From NCBI RefSeq assembly GCF_943846705.1, contig NZ_OX044366.1:1984001-2048000 (forward strand): 64,000 bases of DNA, written 5' to 3'. Shown piece by piece: positions 50,815 to 59,592 of the stretch. The DNA is from an uncultured Pseudomonas sp. (GTDB taxonomy: Bacteria > Pseudomonadota > Gammaproteobacteria > Pseudomonadales > Pseudomonadaceae). Every line of letters begins with the position of its first letter. Position 1 is the first letter of the stretch. The notes beneath the pieces are model-generated. The model was not told the origin of the DNA and searched no databases. It saw nothing but the letters and a program-made list of their open reading frames with translations. A program made the position numbers and the translations under genes.

Positions 50815-50844
50815 TTGACGGTGGGGGGCGTGCATTCCTATAGT
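50815..50844 (+). promoter_or_regulatory. Sigma-70 promoter of the division/cell-wall cluster
   Basis: TTGACG (50815-50820), 18 bases, then TATAGT (50839-50844), followed by the MraZ-type repeats. It is positioned to drive mraZ and the genes that follow. Confidence 0.8.
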
Positions 50845-50850
50845 GTGCGC

Positions 50851-50880
50851 AAGTGGTAGGAAGTGGCAGAAAGTGGGTTT
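50851..50880 (+). promoter_or_regulatory. MraZ operator, three 10-base direct repeats
   Basis: AAGTGGTAGG, AAGTGGCAGA and AAGTGGGTTT stand head to tail at exactly 10-base spacing. This matches the known arrangement of TGGGN-like repeats spaced by five bases that MraZ binds to repress its own operon. They lie a few bases downstream of the -10 element. Confidence 0.82.
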
Positions 50881-50919
50881 CTTAGGCATGGATAGCTAAT
50901 AAAAAGGGGAAGCGCGATC

Positions 50920-51375
50920 GTGTTTCGCGGAGCAAATGCCATCAGTCTCGACGCTAAAGGGCGACTCGCGATGCCAAGCCGGTATCGGGATGAGCTTGTG
51001 TCGCGCTGTTCCGGCCAGCTTATCGTCACGATTGATGCCATCGACACCTGTCTTTGTGTTTATCCGCTGCCTGAGTGGGAGCTGATTGAGGCCAAGCTCC
51101 GTGAACTCGCCTCCTTCCGTGAAGAAAACCGCCGCTTGCAGCGCATGCTGATCGGCAATGCTGTTGACCTTGAGCTGGACGCCAGTGGGCGCTTCCTGGT
51201 GCCGCCGCGTTTGCGCGAGTACGCCAAGCTGGATAAGCGCGCAATGCTGGTTGGCCAACTCAATAAATTCCAACTGTGGGATGAAGATGCCTGGAATGCT
51301 GTGGCCGATGCCGATTTGGCCGCGATCAAGCAGCCGGGTGCTTTGTCTGACGACCTACGTGATTTGATCCTGTGA
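50920..51375 (+). CDS. mraZ: Transcriptional regulator MraZ
   Basis: A 151-residue protein with two AbrB-like swapped domains (MFRGANAISLDAKGRLAMPS and VDLELDASGRFLVPPRLREY). It represses its own operon by binding the repeats just upstream. The start is GTG at 50920 after AAAGGGGAAG. Its stop overlaps the start of rsmH. Confidence 0.96.
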   Translation: MFRGANAISLDAKGRLAMPSRYRDELVSRCSGQLIVTIDAIDTCLCVYPLPEWELIEAKLRELASFREENRRLQRMLIGNAVDLELDASGRFLVPPRLREYAKLDKRAMLVGQLNKFQLWDEDAWNAVADADLAAIKQPGALSDDLRDLIL

Positions 51376-52319
51376 CCATGACCAGTAACTTTCGCCATAT
51401 CACTGTGCTGCTCGACGAGGCTGTCGAAGGGCTGGCTGTGCGCGCGAGTGGCTGCTACCTCGATGGCACCTTCGGGCGCGGAGGGCATAGTCGGTTGATC
51501 TTGGAAAAGCTTGGGTCAGACGGTCGCTTGCTAGGGTTTGATAAGGATCCCCTGGCGATTGCGACGGGGAATGCGCTAGCGGCCGAAGACGGCCGCTTTG
51601 TCGTTGTGCAGCGCAGCTTTGCCGAGCTGGGTGATGAGCTTGCGCAGCGCGGTCTGGACGGCAAGGTCAGCGGTATTCTGCTCGACCTCGGCGTGTCTTC
51701 GCCGCAGCTGGATGACGCCGCACGCGGCTTCAGCTTTATGCAAGACGGCCCGCTGGACATGCGCATGAACCCCGATGCTGGCGTCAGTGCGGCGCAGTTC
51801 ATCGCCAGTGCCGCCGAAGAAGAAATTGCCCGAGTATTCAAAGAGTACGGCGAAGAGCGCTTCGCCAAGCGCATGGCCCGTGCCGTGGTACTGCGTCGTG
51901 CCGAGCAGCCATTTGAGCGTACCGCTGACCTGGCCCAGGTGCTGACCGTGGCCAATCCGGCCTGGGAAAAAGGCAAGAATCCGGCGACCCGTGCCTTCCA
52001 AGGGCTGCGCATCTATATCAATAACGAATTGGGTGATCTGGAAACCGGTCTCGATGCGGCGCTGGAAAGTCTGGAAGTCGGCGGTCGTCTGGTGGTTATC
52101 AGTTTCCACTCGCTGGAAGACCGTATCGTCAAACTGTTTATGCGCAAGCATGCCAAGGGCGAGATGGACAAGTTGCCGCGTGATTTGCCCATCATCCCGA
52201 AAGCCTTCGAACCACGCTTGAAGCTGATCGGTAAGCCGGTGTTTGCCTCCGAGGCTGAGCTTGCGGCCAACCCGCGTTCGCGCAGTGCGGTGATGCGCAT
52301 TGCCGAGAAGGTGCGATGA
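51372..52319 (+). CDS. rsmH: 16S rRNA (cytosine-1402-N4)-methyltransferase RsmH (MraW)
   Basis: A 315-residue SAM methyltransferase modifying C1402. FRHITVLLDEAVEGL and DGTFGRGGHSRLILE mark the N-terminal region; DLGVSSPQLDDAARGFSF is diagnostic. GTG at 51372 overlaps the mraZ stop (GTGA); an ATG two codons later (51378) is an alternative. Confidence 0.96.
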   Translation: MTMTSNFRHITVLLDEAVEGLAVRASGCYLDGTFGRGGHSRLILEKLGSDGRLLGFDKDPLAIATGNALAAEDGRFVVVQRSFAELGDELAQRGLDGKVSGILLDLGVSSPQLDDAARGFSFMQDGPLDMRMNPDAGVSAAQFIASAAEEEIARVFKEYGEERFAKRMARAVVLRRAEQPFERTADLAQVLTVANPAWEKGKNPATRAFQGLRIYINNELGDLETGLDAALESLEVGGRLVVISFHSLEDRIVKLFMRKHAKGEMDKLPRDLPIIPKAFEPRLKLIGKPVFASEAELAANPRSRSAVMRIAEKVR

Positions 52320-52609
52320 GCACGCTGTTTGCCAAGCCATTACCCGGCGGCAGTCTGCTGATGCTGCTGTTGTTTCTGGCTGCGCTGGTGTCGGCGATTG
52401 GGGTGTCCTATAGCGCGCACTGGCATCGTCAGCTGCTTAACGAACTGTATGCCGAGCTGAGCGTGCGCGATAAGGCGCAGGCTGAATGGGGTCGGCTGAT
52501 TCTTGAGCAAAGCACCTGGACCGCGCATAACCGCATCGAGAAGCTGGCGACTGAGCGCCTCAGCATGCGCATCCCGGATGCCGCTGAAGTGCGCATGGTG
52601 GCGCCATGA
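52316..52609 (+). CDS. ftsL: Cell division protein FtsL
   Basis: A 97-residue bitopic protein: short cytoplasmic tail, one membrane helix (about 12-32; GGSLLMLLLFLAALVSAIGV) and a periplasmic coiled coil. It forms FtsQLB and activates FtsWI. ATG overlaps the rsmH stop by four bases, and its own stop overlaps ftsI. Confidence 0.95.
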   Translation: MSTLFAKPLPGGSLLMLLLFLAALVSAIGVSYSAHWHRQLLNELYAELSVRDKAQAEWGRLILEQSTWTAHNRIEKLATERLSMRIPDAAEVRMVAP

Positions 52610-54330
52610 CCGGACTTGAAGGCGCTCTTTATCCGTGGCGTTTTCGTTTAGTGCTATTGGTGCTGGCGCTGATGGTGGGTGCCATCGCCTGGCGCATCGT
52701 CGACCTGCAGGTATTCGATCAGCGCTTTCTGCAGGCCCATGGTGACGCCCGTAGCGTGCGCCATATCCCTATTCCGGCGCATCGCGGATTGATCACTGAC
52801 CGCAATGGCGAGCCGCTTGCCGTGAGTACGCCGGTGACCACACTGTGGGCCAATGGCAAGGAATTGCAGGGCGGCAAGGCCTATTGGGATGAGTTGGCGG
52901 CGGCGCTGGGGCAAGAGCCCAAGGCTTTCAGTGCGCGCCTGCAAGCCAATGCCGAGCGTGAATTTATGTACCTGGTGCGTGGGCTGACGCCTGAGCAAGG
53001 CCAGCGCATTCTCGATCTGAAAGTGCCTGGCGTTTATGGCATCGAAGAGTTCCGGCGCTTTTACCCGGCCGGTGAAGTGGTCGCCCATGTGGTGGGCTTT
53101 ACCGACATTGATGATCGCGGTCGTGAAGGCATGGAGCTGGCGTTTGAGGATTGGCTGGCCGGCGTGCCCGGCAAGCGTCAGGTGCTCAAGGACCGGCGCG
53201 GTCGGCTGATCAAGGATGTTCAGGTTGCGCAGAATGCCAAGGCCGGTAAGGCCTTGGCATTGTCGATTGACCTGCGCCTGCAATACCTCGCCCATCGCGA
53301 GTTGCGCAATGCGCTGCTCGAGTTCGGTGCCAAGGCAGGTAGCCTGGTTATGGTTGATGTGCGCACCGGTGAGGTGCTGGCGATGGTCAACCAGCCGACC
53401 TATAACCCGAACAATCGCCGCAACCTGCAGCCCGCGGCAATGCGTAACCGGGCGATGATCGATGTATTCGAGCCCGGCTCAACCATGAAGCCGTTCTCCA
53501 TGAGTGCGGCGCTGGCAAGTGGCCGTTGGAAGTCGTCAGATACCGTCGATGTTTATCCGGGCACTCTGCAGATCGGTAGATACACCATTCGCGACGTGTC
53601 GCGCAGCAGCGGCCCGCTCAGCCTCACCGAGATTTTGATCAAGTCGAGTAACGTCGGCATGAGCAAGATCGCTTTTGATATCGGTGGCCAGTCGATTTTC
53701 GAAGTGATGCAGCAGGTCGGCCTGGGCCAGGACACCGGGCTCGGTTTCCCGGGTGAGCGCGTCGGCAACCTGCCGAACTATCGGGAGTGGCGCAAGGCCG
53801 AAACGGCCACCTTGTCGTATGGCTATGGTTTGTCGGTCACCGCCGTGCAGCTGGCGCATGCCTATTCGGTATTGGCCAACAATGGTCGCAGTACCCACTT
53901 GTCACTGGCGCGTGTTGATCGTCAGCCTGACTCGGTTCAAGTCATTCCCGAAGCCATTGCAGTCACCTTGCAAGGCATGTTGCAGCAGGTCATTGAAGCG
54001 CCGGGTGGGGTTTATCGCGCCAAGGTTCCGGGCTATCACGTGGCCGGCAAGAGCGGCACCGCGCGCAAGGCGTCAGTCGGTAGCCGTGGTTACAAAGACA
54101 ATGCCTACCGTTCACTGTTCGCTGGTTTTGGCCCGGTCAGCGACCCGCGTATTGCCGTGGCCATCGTGATCGACGAGCCAAGCCAGGGCGGCTACTACGG
54201 CGGCCTGGTTTCTGCCCCAGTATTTGGCAAGGTCATGGCTGGCGCCTTGCGCCTAATGAACGTTGCGCCGGACAACCTGCCAGAGCCGCAAACCGCGACT
54301 GCCGACATTATTAAAGGAGGGCGTATCTAA
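52606..54330 (+). CDS. ftsI: Peptidoglycan transpeptidase FtsI (PBP3)
   Basis: The septal transpeptidase, 574 residues. A membrane anchor (about 12-32) precedes the pedestal domain and the catalytic domain with S292 in PGSTMKPF (SxxK), SSN near residue 347 and K482-S-G-T. It works with FtsW, encoded downstream. Confidence 0.97.
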   Translation: MTGLEGALYPWRFRLVLLVLALMVGAIAWRIVDLQVFDQRFLQAHGDARSVRHIPIPAHRGLITDRNGEPLAVSTPVTTLWANGKELQGGKAYWDELAAALGQEPKAFSARLQANAEREFMYLVRGLTPEQGQRILDLKVPGVYGIEEFRRFYPAGEVVAHVVGFTDIDDRGREGMELAFEDWLAGVPGKRQVLKDRRGRLIKDVQVAQNAKAGKALALSIDLRLQYLAHRELRNALLEFGAKAGSLVMVDVRTGEVLAMVNQPTYNPNNRRNLQPAAMRNRAMIDVFEPGSTMKPFSMSAALASGRWKSSDTVDVYPGTLQIGRYTIRDVSRSSGPLSLTEILIKSSNVGMSKIAFDIGGQSIFEVMQQVGLGQDTGLGFPGERVGNLPNYREWRKAETATLSYGYGLSVTAVQLAHAYSVLANNGRSTHLSLARVDRQPDSVQVIPEAIAVTLQGMLQQVIEAPGGVYRAKVPGYHVAGKSGTARKASVGSRGYKDNAYRSLFAGFGPVSDPRIAVAIVIDEPSQGGYYGGLVSAPVFGKVMAGALRLMNVAPDNLPEPQTATADIIKGGRI

Positions 54331-55793
54331 TGCCTATGCCCCTCAGCAAGCTGCTCCCCGAAGCCGCCAGCGCCACACTGATTCGTGAATTGACCCTGGA
54401 CAGCCGCAAGGTGCGTCCGGGTGATTTGTTTCTCGCCGTCCCCGGTACTCAGCAGGATGGCCGCGTGCATATCGCGGATGCCGTTGCGCGTGGGGCGGCG
54501 GCCGTGGCGTTTGAAGCCGAAGGCGCGGGCGAAATGACGGCCAGCAGTAGCGAGTTGGTCGCGATCAAGGGCTTGGCTGGCCAGCTTTCGGCGATTGCCG
54601 GTCGTTTCTATGGTGAGCCAAGTCGTGGCCTGAACCTGATTGGCATCACCGGTACCAACGGCAAAACCAGCGTCAGCCAGCTGTTGGCTCAGGCGTTGGA
54701 TCTGCTAGGCCAGCACTGCGGGATTGTCGGCACCCTGGGTAATGGCTTCTACGGCGCGCTGGAACAGGGTCGCCACACCACGCCTGATCCGATTGGTGTG
54801 CAGGCCACCTTGGCTGACATGAAAAATGCCGGTGCCCGTGCGGTGGCCATGGAAGTGTCGTCCCACGGACTGCATCAGGGCCGCGTCACTGCTCTGGCGT
54901 TTGATGTGGCGGTGCTGACCAATCTGTCCCGCGATCATCTGGATTACCACGGTTCGATGCAGGCCTACGCCGAGGCAAAAGCCACGTTGTTTGCCTGGTC
55001 AGGCTTGCGTTGCCGGGTGCTCAACCTGGATGACGCGTTCGGCCGTGAGCTGGCGGGTGCTGCGCACGAGTCGCGCTTGATCAGCTACAGCCTCGAAGAT
55101 GCCAGTGCCTACCTGTATTGCCGCGATGCGCAGTTTGACGAGCAGGGCGTGCGCGCCACGCTGGTCACCCCGCGCGGTGAAGGCAACTTGCGCAGTTCGC
55201 TGCTCGGCCGGTTCAACCTGAGCAATCTGCTGGCGGTGGTCGGCGCGCTGCTCGGCCTGGATTACGCGCTGGATGAAATTCTCAAGGTGCTGCCGCAGTT
55301 GCAGGGCCCGATTGGCCGTATGCAGCGCCTGGGTGGCGGCAAGCAGCCGCTGCTGGTGGTGGATTACGCGCACACCCCAGATGCTCTGGAAAAAGTCCTC
55401 GAAGCCCTGCGTCCACACGTCAAAGGCCGACTGCTGTGCCTGTTCGGCTGTGGCGGTGATCGCGACAACGGCAAGCGTCCGTTGATGGCGGCCGTGGTCG
55501 AGCGGCTGGCCGATGGTGTGTTGGTGACCGATGACAACCCGCGCAGCGAAGCCCCAGCGCAGATTTTCAGCGATATTCGCAGCGGCTTTGTCAGCCCCGA
55601 AGCGGTGCAGTTCGTTCACGGCCGTGGCCAGGCGATTGCCCAGCTGGTTGCCGCGGCTTCAGCCGATGACGTGTTGGTGCTGGCCGGCAAGGGCCATGAG
55701 GATTACCAGGAAATCAATGGCGTGCGGCAGCCGTTCTCCGATCTGCTCGAAGCGACTAAGGCTTTGGCGGCATGGGAGGTGGCGCATGCTTAA
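54330..55793 (+). CDS. murE: UDP-MurNAc-tripeptide synthetase MurE
   Basis: Adds meso-diaminopimelate to UDP-MurNAc-L-Ala-D-Glu. The 487-residue protein has the P-loop GITGTNGKTSVSQLL (near 110) and DNPRSEAP, the signature selecting diaminopimelate over lysine (DNPR). ATG shares one base with the ftsI stop. Confidence 0.97.
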   Translation: MPMPLSKLLPEAASATLIRELTLDSRKVRPGDLFLAVPGTQQDGRVHIADAVARGAAAVAFEAEGAGEMTASSSELVAIKGLAGQLSAIAGRFYGEPSRGLNLIGITGTNGKTSVSQLLAQALDLLGQHCGIVGTLGNGFYGALEQGRHTTPDPIGVQATLADMKNAGARAVAMEVSSHGLHQGRVTALAFDVAVLTNLSRDHLDYHGSMQAYAEAKATLFAWSGLRCRVLNLDDAFGRELAGAAHESRLISYSLEDASAYLYCRDAQFDEQGVRATLVTPRGEGNLRSSLLGRFNLSNLLAVVGALLGLDYALDEILKVLPQLQGPIGRMQRLGGGKQPLLVVDYAHTPDALEKVLEALRPHVKGRLLCLFGCGGDRDNGKRPLMAAVVERLADGVLVTDDNPRSEAPAQIFSDIRSGFVSPEAVQFVHGRGQAIAQLVAAASADDVLVLAGKGHEDYQEINGVRQPFSDLLEATKALAAWEVAHA

Positions 55794-57156
55794 GCCGCTA
55801 TTGTTGAGCGACGTAGCTAAACCACTGAACGCTCGGGTGATCGGTGCGGATGTGGCATTCAGTGCCGTCAGCAGCGATAGCCGGGCGATTCAGCCCGGCC
55901 AGCTGTTTATCGCCCTGGCCGGCCCGCGCTTTGATGGCCACGACTACCTGGCCGACGTCGCCGCTAAAGGCGCGGTTGCTGCACTGGTTGAGCGTGAAGT
56001 GGCGAATGCGCCACTGCCGCAATTGCTGGTGGCCGATAGCCGCGTGGCCCTCGGTCAACTGGGGGCGCTAAACCGCCAGGCGTTCACCGCGCCTGTGGTG
56101 GCGATCACCGGCTCCAGTGGCAAGACCACCGTCAAGGAAATGCTTGCCTGCATTCTCCGTGAGGGCCTGCAGGGCCCGGTACTGGCGACCCGTGGCAACC
56201 TGAATAACGACCTTGGCGCGCCGCTGACTCTGCTCGAGCTGGCGCCTGAGCATGTCGCTGCGGTGATCGAATTGGGCGCCAACCATGTCGGTGAAATCGC
56301 CTACACCGTAGGCCTGACCCAGCCGCAGGTGGCCATTCTCAACAATGCCGGCACCGCGCATGTCGGTGAGTTTGGCGGGCCAGAGAAAATTGTCGAAGCC
56401 AAGGGCGAAATTATTGAAGGGCTGAGCGACAACGGCGTGGCCGTGCTCAACCTGGATGACCAGGCATTTAGCATTTGGCAGCAGCGCGCCAAGGGCCGGA
56501 CGATCCGCTCTTTTGCACTGCGCAACCCGGCCGCCGACGTCTACGCCAGTGAGCTGGCGCGCGATCCCCGTGGTTGCTCGGCCTTTACCCTGCAGTGTGC
56601 CGGCGGTCAGGCGCGTATTCAGCTCAACCTGCTGGGCGAGCACAATGTAGCTAACGCCCTGGCGGCTGCTGCGGCTGCCCAGGCGTTGGGCATTGCGCCA
56701 GCGGCGATCAAAGCCGGGCTGGAAAACCTGCAGCCGGTCAGCGGCCGCGCCGTCGCGCAGCTTGCACCGAATGGCTTGCGCGTGATTGACGACAGCTACA
56801 ACGCCAATCCGACATCCGTTTGCGCGGCCATCGATATCCTTACCGGTTTCCCGGGTCGCCGGGTGCTGGTGTTGGGCGATATCGGCGAGTTGGGCGAGTG
56901 GGCCGAGCAGGGCCATCGTCAGGTCGGCGCTTACGCCGTGGGCAAAGTTGATGCGCTGTATGCCGTGGGCCCACTGATGGCGTATGCCATTGAAGAATTC
57001 GGCACAAATGGTCGGCATTTTGCCGACCAAGCCAGCCTGATTGCCGCGCTGCAAGGCGAGCAGGGCGATACCACCCTTCTAATTAAAGGTTCACGCAGCG
57101 CGGCGATGGAAAAGGTTGTCGCGGCCCTGTGTGGCACATCCGGGGAGATTCACTAA
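55786..57156 (+). CDS. murF: UDP-MurNAc-pentapeptide synthetase MurF
   Basis: Adds D-Ala-D-Ala to complete the stem peptide. The 456-residue protein has P-loop ITGSSGKTTVKEMLA near residue 107 and DSYNANPTS. ATG at 55786 overlaps murE by 8 bases; the longer frame upstream lies within murE and is not real. Confidence 0.97.
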   Translation: MLKPLLLSDVAKPLNARVIGADVAFSAVSSDSRAIQPGQLFIALAGPRFDGHDYLADVAAKGAVAALVEREVANAPLPQLLVADSRVALGQLGALNRQAFTAPVVAITGSSGKTTVKEMLACILREGLQGPVLATRGNLNNDLGAPLTLLELAPEHVAAVIELGANHVGEIAYTVGLTQPQVAILNNAGTAHVGEFGGPEKIVEAKGEIIEGLSDNGVAVLNLDDQAFSIWQQRAKGRTIRSFALRNPAADVYASELARDPRGCSAFTLQCAGGQARIQLNLLGEHNVANALAAAAAAQALGIAPAAIKAGLENLQPVSGRAVAQLAPNGLRVIDDSYNANPTSVCAAIDILTGFPGRRVLVLGDIGELGEWAEQGHRQVGAYAVGKVDALYAVGPLMAYAIEEFGTNGRHFADQASLIAALQGEQGDTTLLIKGSRSAAMEKVVAALCGTSGEIH

Positions 57157-58238
57157 TGCTGCTGCTGCTGGCGGAGTACCTGCAACAGTTCCACAAGGGT
57201 TTTGCAGTGTTTCAGTACCTGACACTGCGCGGCATCCTCGGTGTCCTAACAGCGTTGGCGATGGCGTTGTGGCTCGGCCCGTGGATGATTCGCACCCTGC
57301 AAATTCGCCAGATCGGCCAGTCGGTGCGTAACGACGGTCCGCAGTCGCACCTGTCGAAAAAAGGCACGCCGACCATGGGCGGCGCGCTGATTCTCTCGGC
57401 TATTGCCGTCAGCACCCTGCTCTGGGCTGATCTGTCCAACCGCTACGTGTGGACCGTGCTGGCCGTGACCCTGCTGTTCGGTGCGGTCGGTTGGGTCGAT
57501 GACTACCGCAAGGTGATCGAGAAAAACTCCAAGGGCCTGCCGAGCCGTTGGAAATACTTCTGGCAGTCGGTGTTCGGTCTCGGCGCGGCACTGTTCCTGT
57601 ATATGACGGCGCAGAGCCCGGTGGAAACCACCCTGATTCTGCCGATGCTCAAGGACTTCAGCCTCGAACTGGGCCTGGGCTTTGTGGTGCTGAGCTACTT
57701 CGTCATCGTCGGTTCGAGCAACGCGGTCAACCTGACTGACGGCCTGGATGGCCTGGCGATTCTGCCCACCGTAATGGTTGGCGGCGCGCTGGGGATCTTC
57801 TGCTACCTGTCGGGTAACGTGAAGTTCGCCGAGTACCTGTTTATTCCCTATGTGCCGGGCGCGGGAGAGTTGATCGTGTTCTGCGCCGCGTTGGTCGGGG
57901 CGGGCCTGGGCTTCCTCTGGTTCAACACCTACCCGGCGCAAGTGTTTATGGGTGATGTCGGCGCACTGGCCCTCGGCGCAGCGCTTGGCACCATCGCGGT
58001 AATCGTCCGTCAGGAAGTGGTGCTGTTCATCATGGGCGGCATCTTCGTGGTGGAAACCCTGTCGGTGATCATTCAAGTCGCGTCGTTCAAATTGACCGGT
58101 AAGCGGGTGTTCCGTATGGCACCGATCCATCACCACTTCGAACTCAAAGGCTGGCCTGAGCCGCGCGTGATCGTGCGCTTCTGGATCATCACCGTGATTC
58201 TGGTGTTGATCGGCCTTGCCACCCTGAAACTGCGTTGA
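57156..58238 (+). CDS. mraY: Phospho-MurNAc-pentapeptide transferase MraY
   Basis: Makes lipid I at the inner membrane. The 360-residue protein has about ten helices, with the magnesium/active-site aspartates in GWVDDYRKV, NLTDGLDGLA and FMGDVGALALGA, and the cytoplasmic HHHFELKGW loop. ATG overlaps the murF stop by one base. Confidence 0.97.
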   Translation: MLLLLAEYLQQFHKGFAVFQYLTLRGILGVLTALAMALWLGPWMIRTLQIRQIGQSVRNDGPQSHLSKKGTPTMGGALILSAIAVSTLLWADLSNRYVWTVLAVTLLFGAVGWVDDYRKVIEKNSKGLPSRWKYFWQSVFGLGAALFLYMTAQSPVETTLILPMLKDFSLELGLGFVVLSYFVIVGSSNAVNLTDGLDGLAILPTVMVGGALGIFCYLSGNVKFAEYLFIPYVPGAGELIVFCAALVGAGLGFLWFNTYPAQVFMGDVGALALGAALGTIAVIVRQEVVLFIMGGIFVVETLSVIIQVASFKLTGKRVFRMAPIHHHFELKGWPEPRVIVRFWIITVILVLIGLATLKLR

Positions 58239-58245
58239 GGACCCC

Positions 58246-59592
58246 ATGACCCTGATCGCTTCTGACCACTTCCGCATCGTTGTCGGCCTCGGCAAGAGCG
58301 GCATGTCCCTGGTACGTTTCCTCGCACGTCAGGGCTTGCCGTTTGCCGTGGTCGATACGCGTGCCAACCCGCCGGAGCTCGCCACCTTGCGTGAGCAGTT
58401 CCCGCAGGTTGAAGTGCGTTGTGGTGAGTTGGACGTGGAGTTCCTCTGCCGCGCCAGCGAGCTGCTGATCAGCCCGGGCCTGGCCGTTGCCACGCCTGCG
58501 CTGCAGGCGGCGGCTGCGCGCGGCGTGAAGCTGTCGGGTGATATCGACCTGTTTGCCCGCTATGCCAAGGCGCCGATTGTGGCGATCACCGGTTCCAACG
58601 CCAAGAGCACCGTGACCACCTTGGTCGGCGAGATGGCCGCAGCGGCCGGCAAGAAGGTCGCCGTCGGTGGCAACCTCGGTACCCCGGCGCTGGACCTGCT
58701 CAGTGACGATGTCGAGTTGTATGTCATGGAGCTGTCGAGCTTCCAGCTGGAAACCACCGACCAGCTCAATGCCGAAGTGGCCACTTGCCTGAATATCAGC
58801 GAAGACCACATGGATCGCTACGCCGGCCTGCCGGCCTATCACCTGGCCAAGCACCGGATCTTCCGTGGTGCGCGGCAGGTGGTGGTGAACCGCGATGACG
58901 CGTTGTCGCGTCCGCTGGTGGCCGATCAATTGCCGTGCTGGTATTTCGGCCTGGGTAAGCCGGATTTCAAACGCTTTGGCTTGCTCGAAGAAAACGGCGA
59001 GAAGTGTCTGGGTTATCAGTTCGCCGCCTTGCTGCCAGTGCGCGAGCTGAAAATCCGTGGCGCGCACAACCAGTCCAATGCCCTGGCGGCCTTGGCGTTG
59101 GGCCACGCCGTTGGCCTGCCGTTCGAAGCCATGTTGCAAACCCTGCGTAGCTTTGCCGGCTTGCCGCATCGTTGTCAGTGGGTCGGCGAGCGCAATGCCG
59201 TGAGCTATTACGACGACTCCAAGGCCACCAACGTCGGTGCCGCGCTGGCGGCCATTGACGGCTTGGGCGCTGATATCGACGGCAAGCTGGTGCTGATCGC
59301 CGGTGGCGACGGTAAGGGCGCTGACTTCTCCGCGCTGCAAGCGCCCGTCGGCAAGTTCTGCCGCGCGGTGGTGTTGCTCGGCCGTGATGCTGAGTTACTG
59401 GCGACTGCACTGGGTGACGCCGCACCGCTGATCCGGGTCAAGACCTTGGCAGAAGCCGTGCAGCGCGCTGCCGAGCTGGCCGAGGCGGGCGATGCGGTGC
59501 TGTTGTCGCCGGCCTGCGCCAGTCTGGATATGTTCAAGAATTTCGAAGAGCGCGGGCGTCTATTCGCCCAGGCCGTGGAGGGTTTGCACTGA
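58246..59592 (+). CDS. murD: UDP-MurNAc-L-alanine:D-glutamate ligase MurD
   Basis: Adds D-glutamate to UDP-MurNAc-L-Ala. The 448-residue protein has an N-terminal Rossmann-like domain and P-loop ITGSNAKSTVTTLV near residue 117, where most MurD proteins read GTNGKS; the essential Lys-Ser remain. It starts 7 bases after mraY, one of the few junctions here without overlap. Confidence 0.96.
   Translation: MTLIASDHFRIVVGLGKSGMSLVRFLARQGLPFAVVDTRANPPELATLREQFPQVEVRCGELDVEFLCRASELLISPGLAVATPALQAAAARGVKLSGDIDLFARYAKAPIVAITGSNAKSTVTTLVGEMAAAAGKKVAVGGNLGTPALDLLSDDVELYVMELSSFQLETTDQLNAEVATCLNISEDHMDRYAGLPAYHLAKHRIFRGARQVVVNRDDALSRPLVADQLPCWYFGLGKPDFKRFGLLEENGEKCLGYQFAALLPVRELKIRGAHNQSNALAALALGHAVGLPFEAMLQTLRSFAGLPHRCQWVGERNAVSYYDDSKATNVGAALAAIDGLGADIDGKLVLIAGGDGKGADFSALQAPVGKFCRAVVLLGRDAELLATALGDAAPLIRVKTLAEAVQRAAELAEAGDAVLLSPACASLDMFKNFEERGRLFAQAVEGLH

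Noticed and set aside
56068..57054. 328-codon open frame on the minus strand
   Set aside because: Antisense to murF and without protein-like features.
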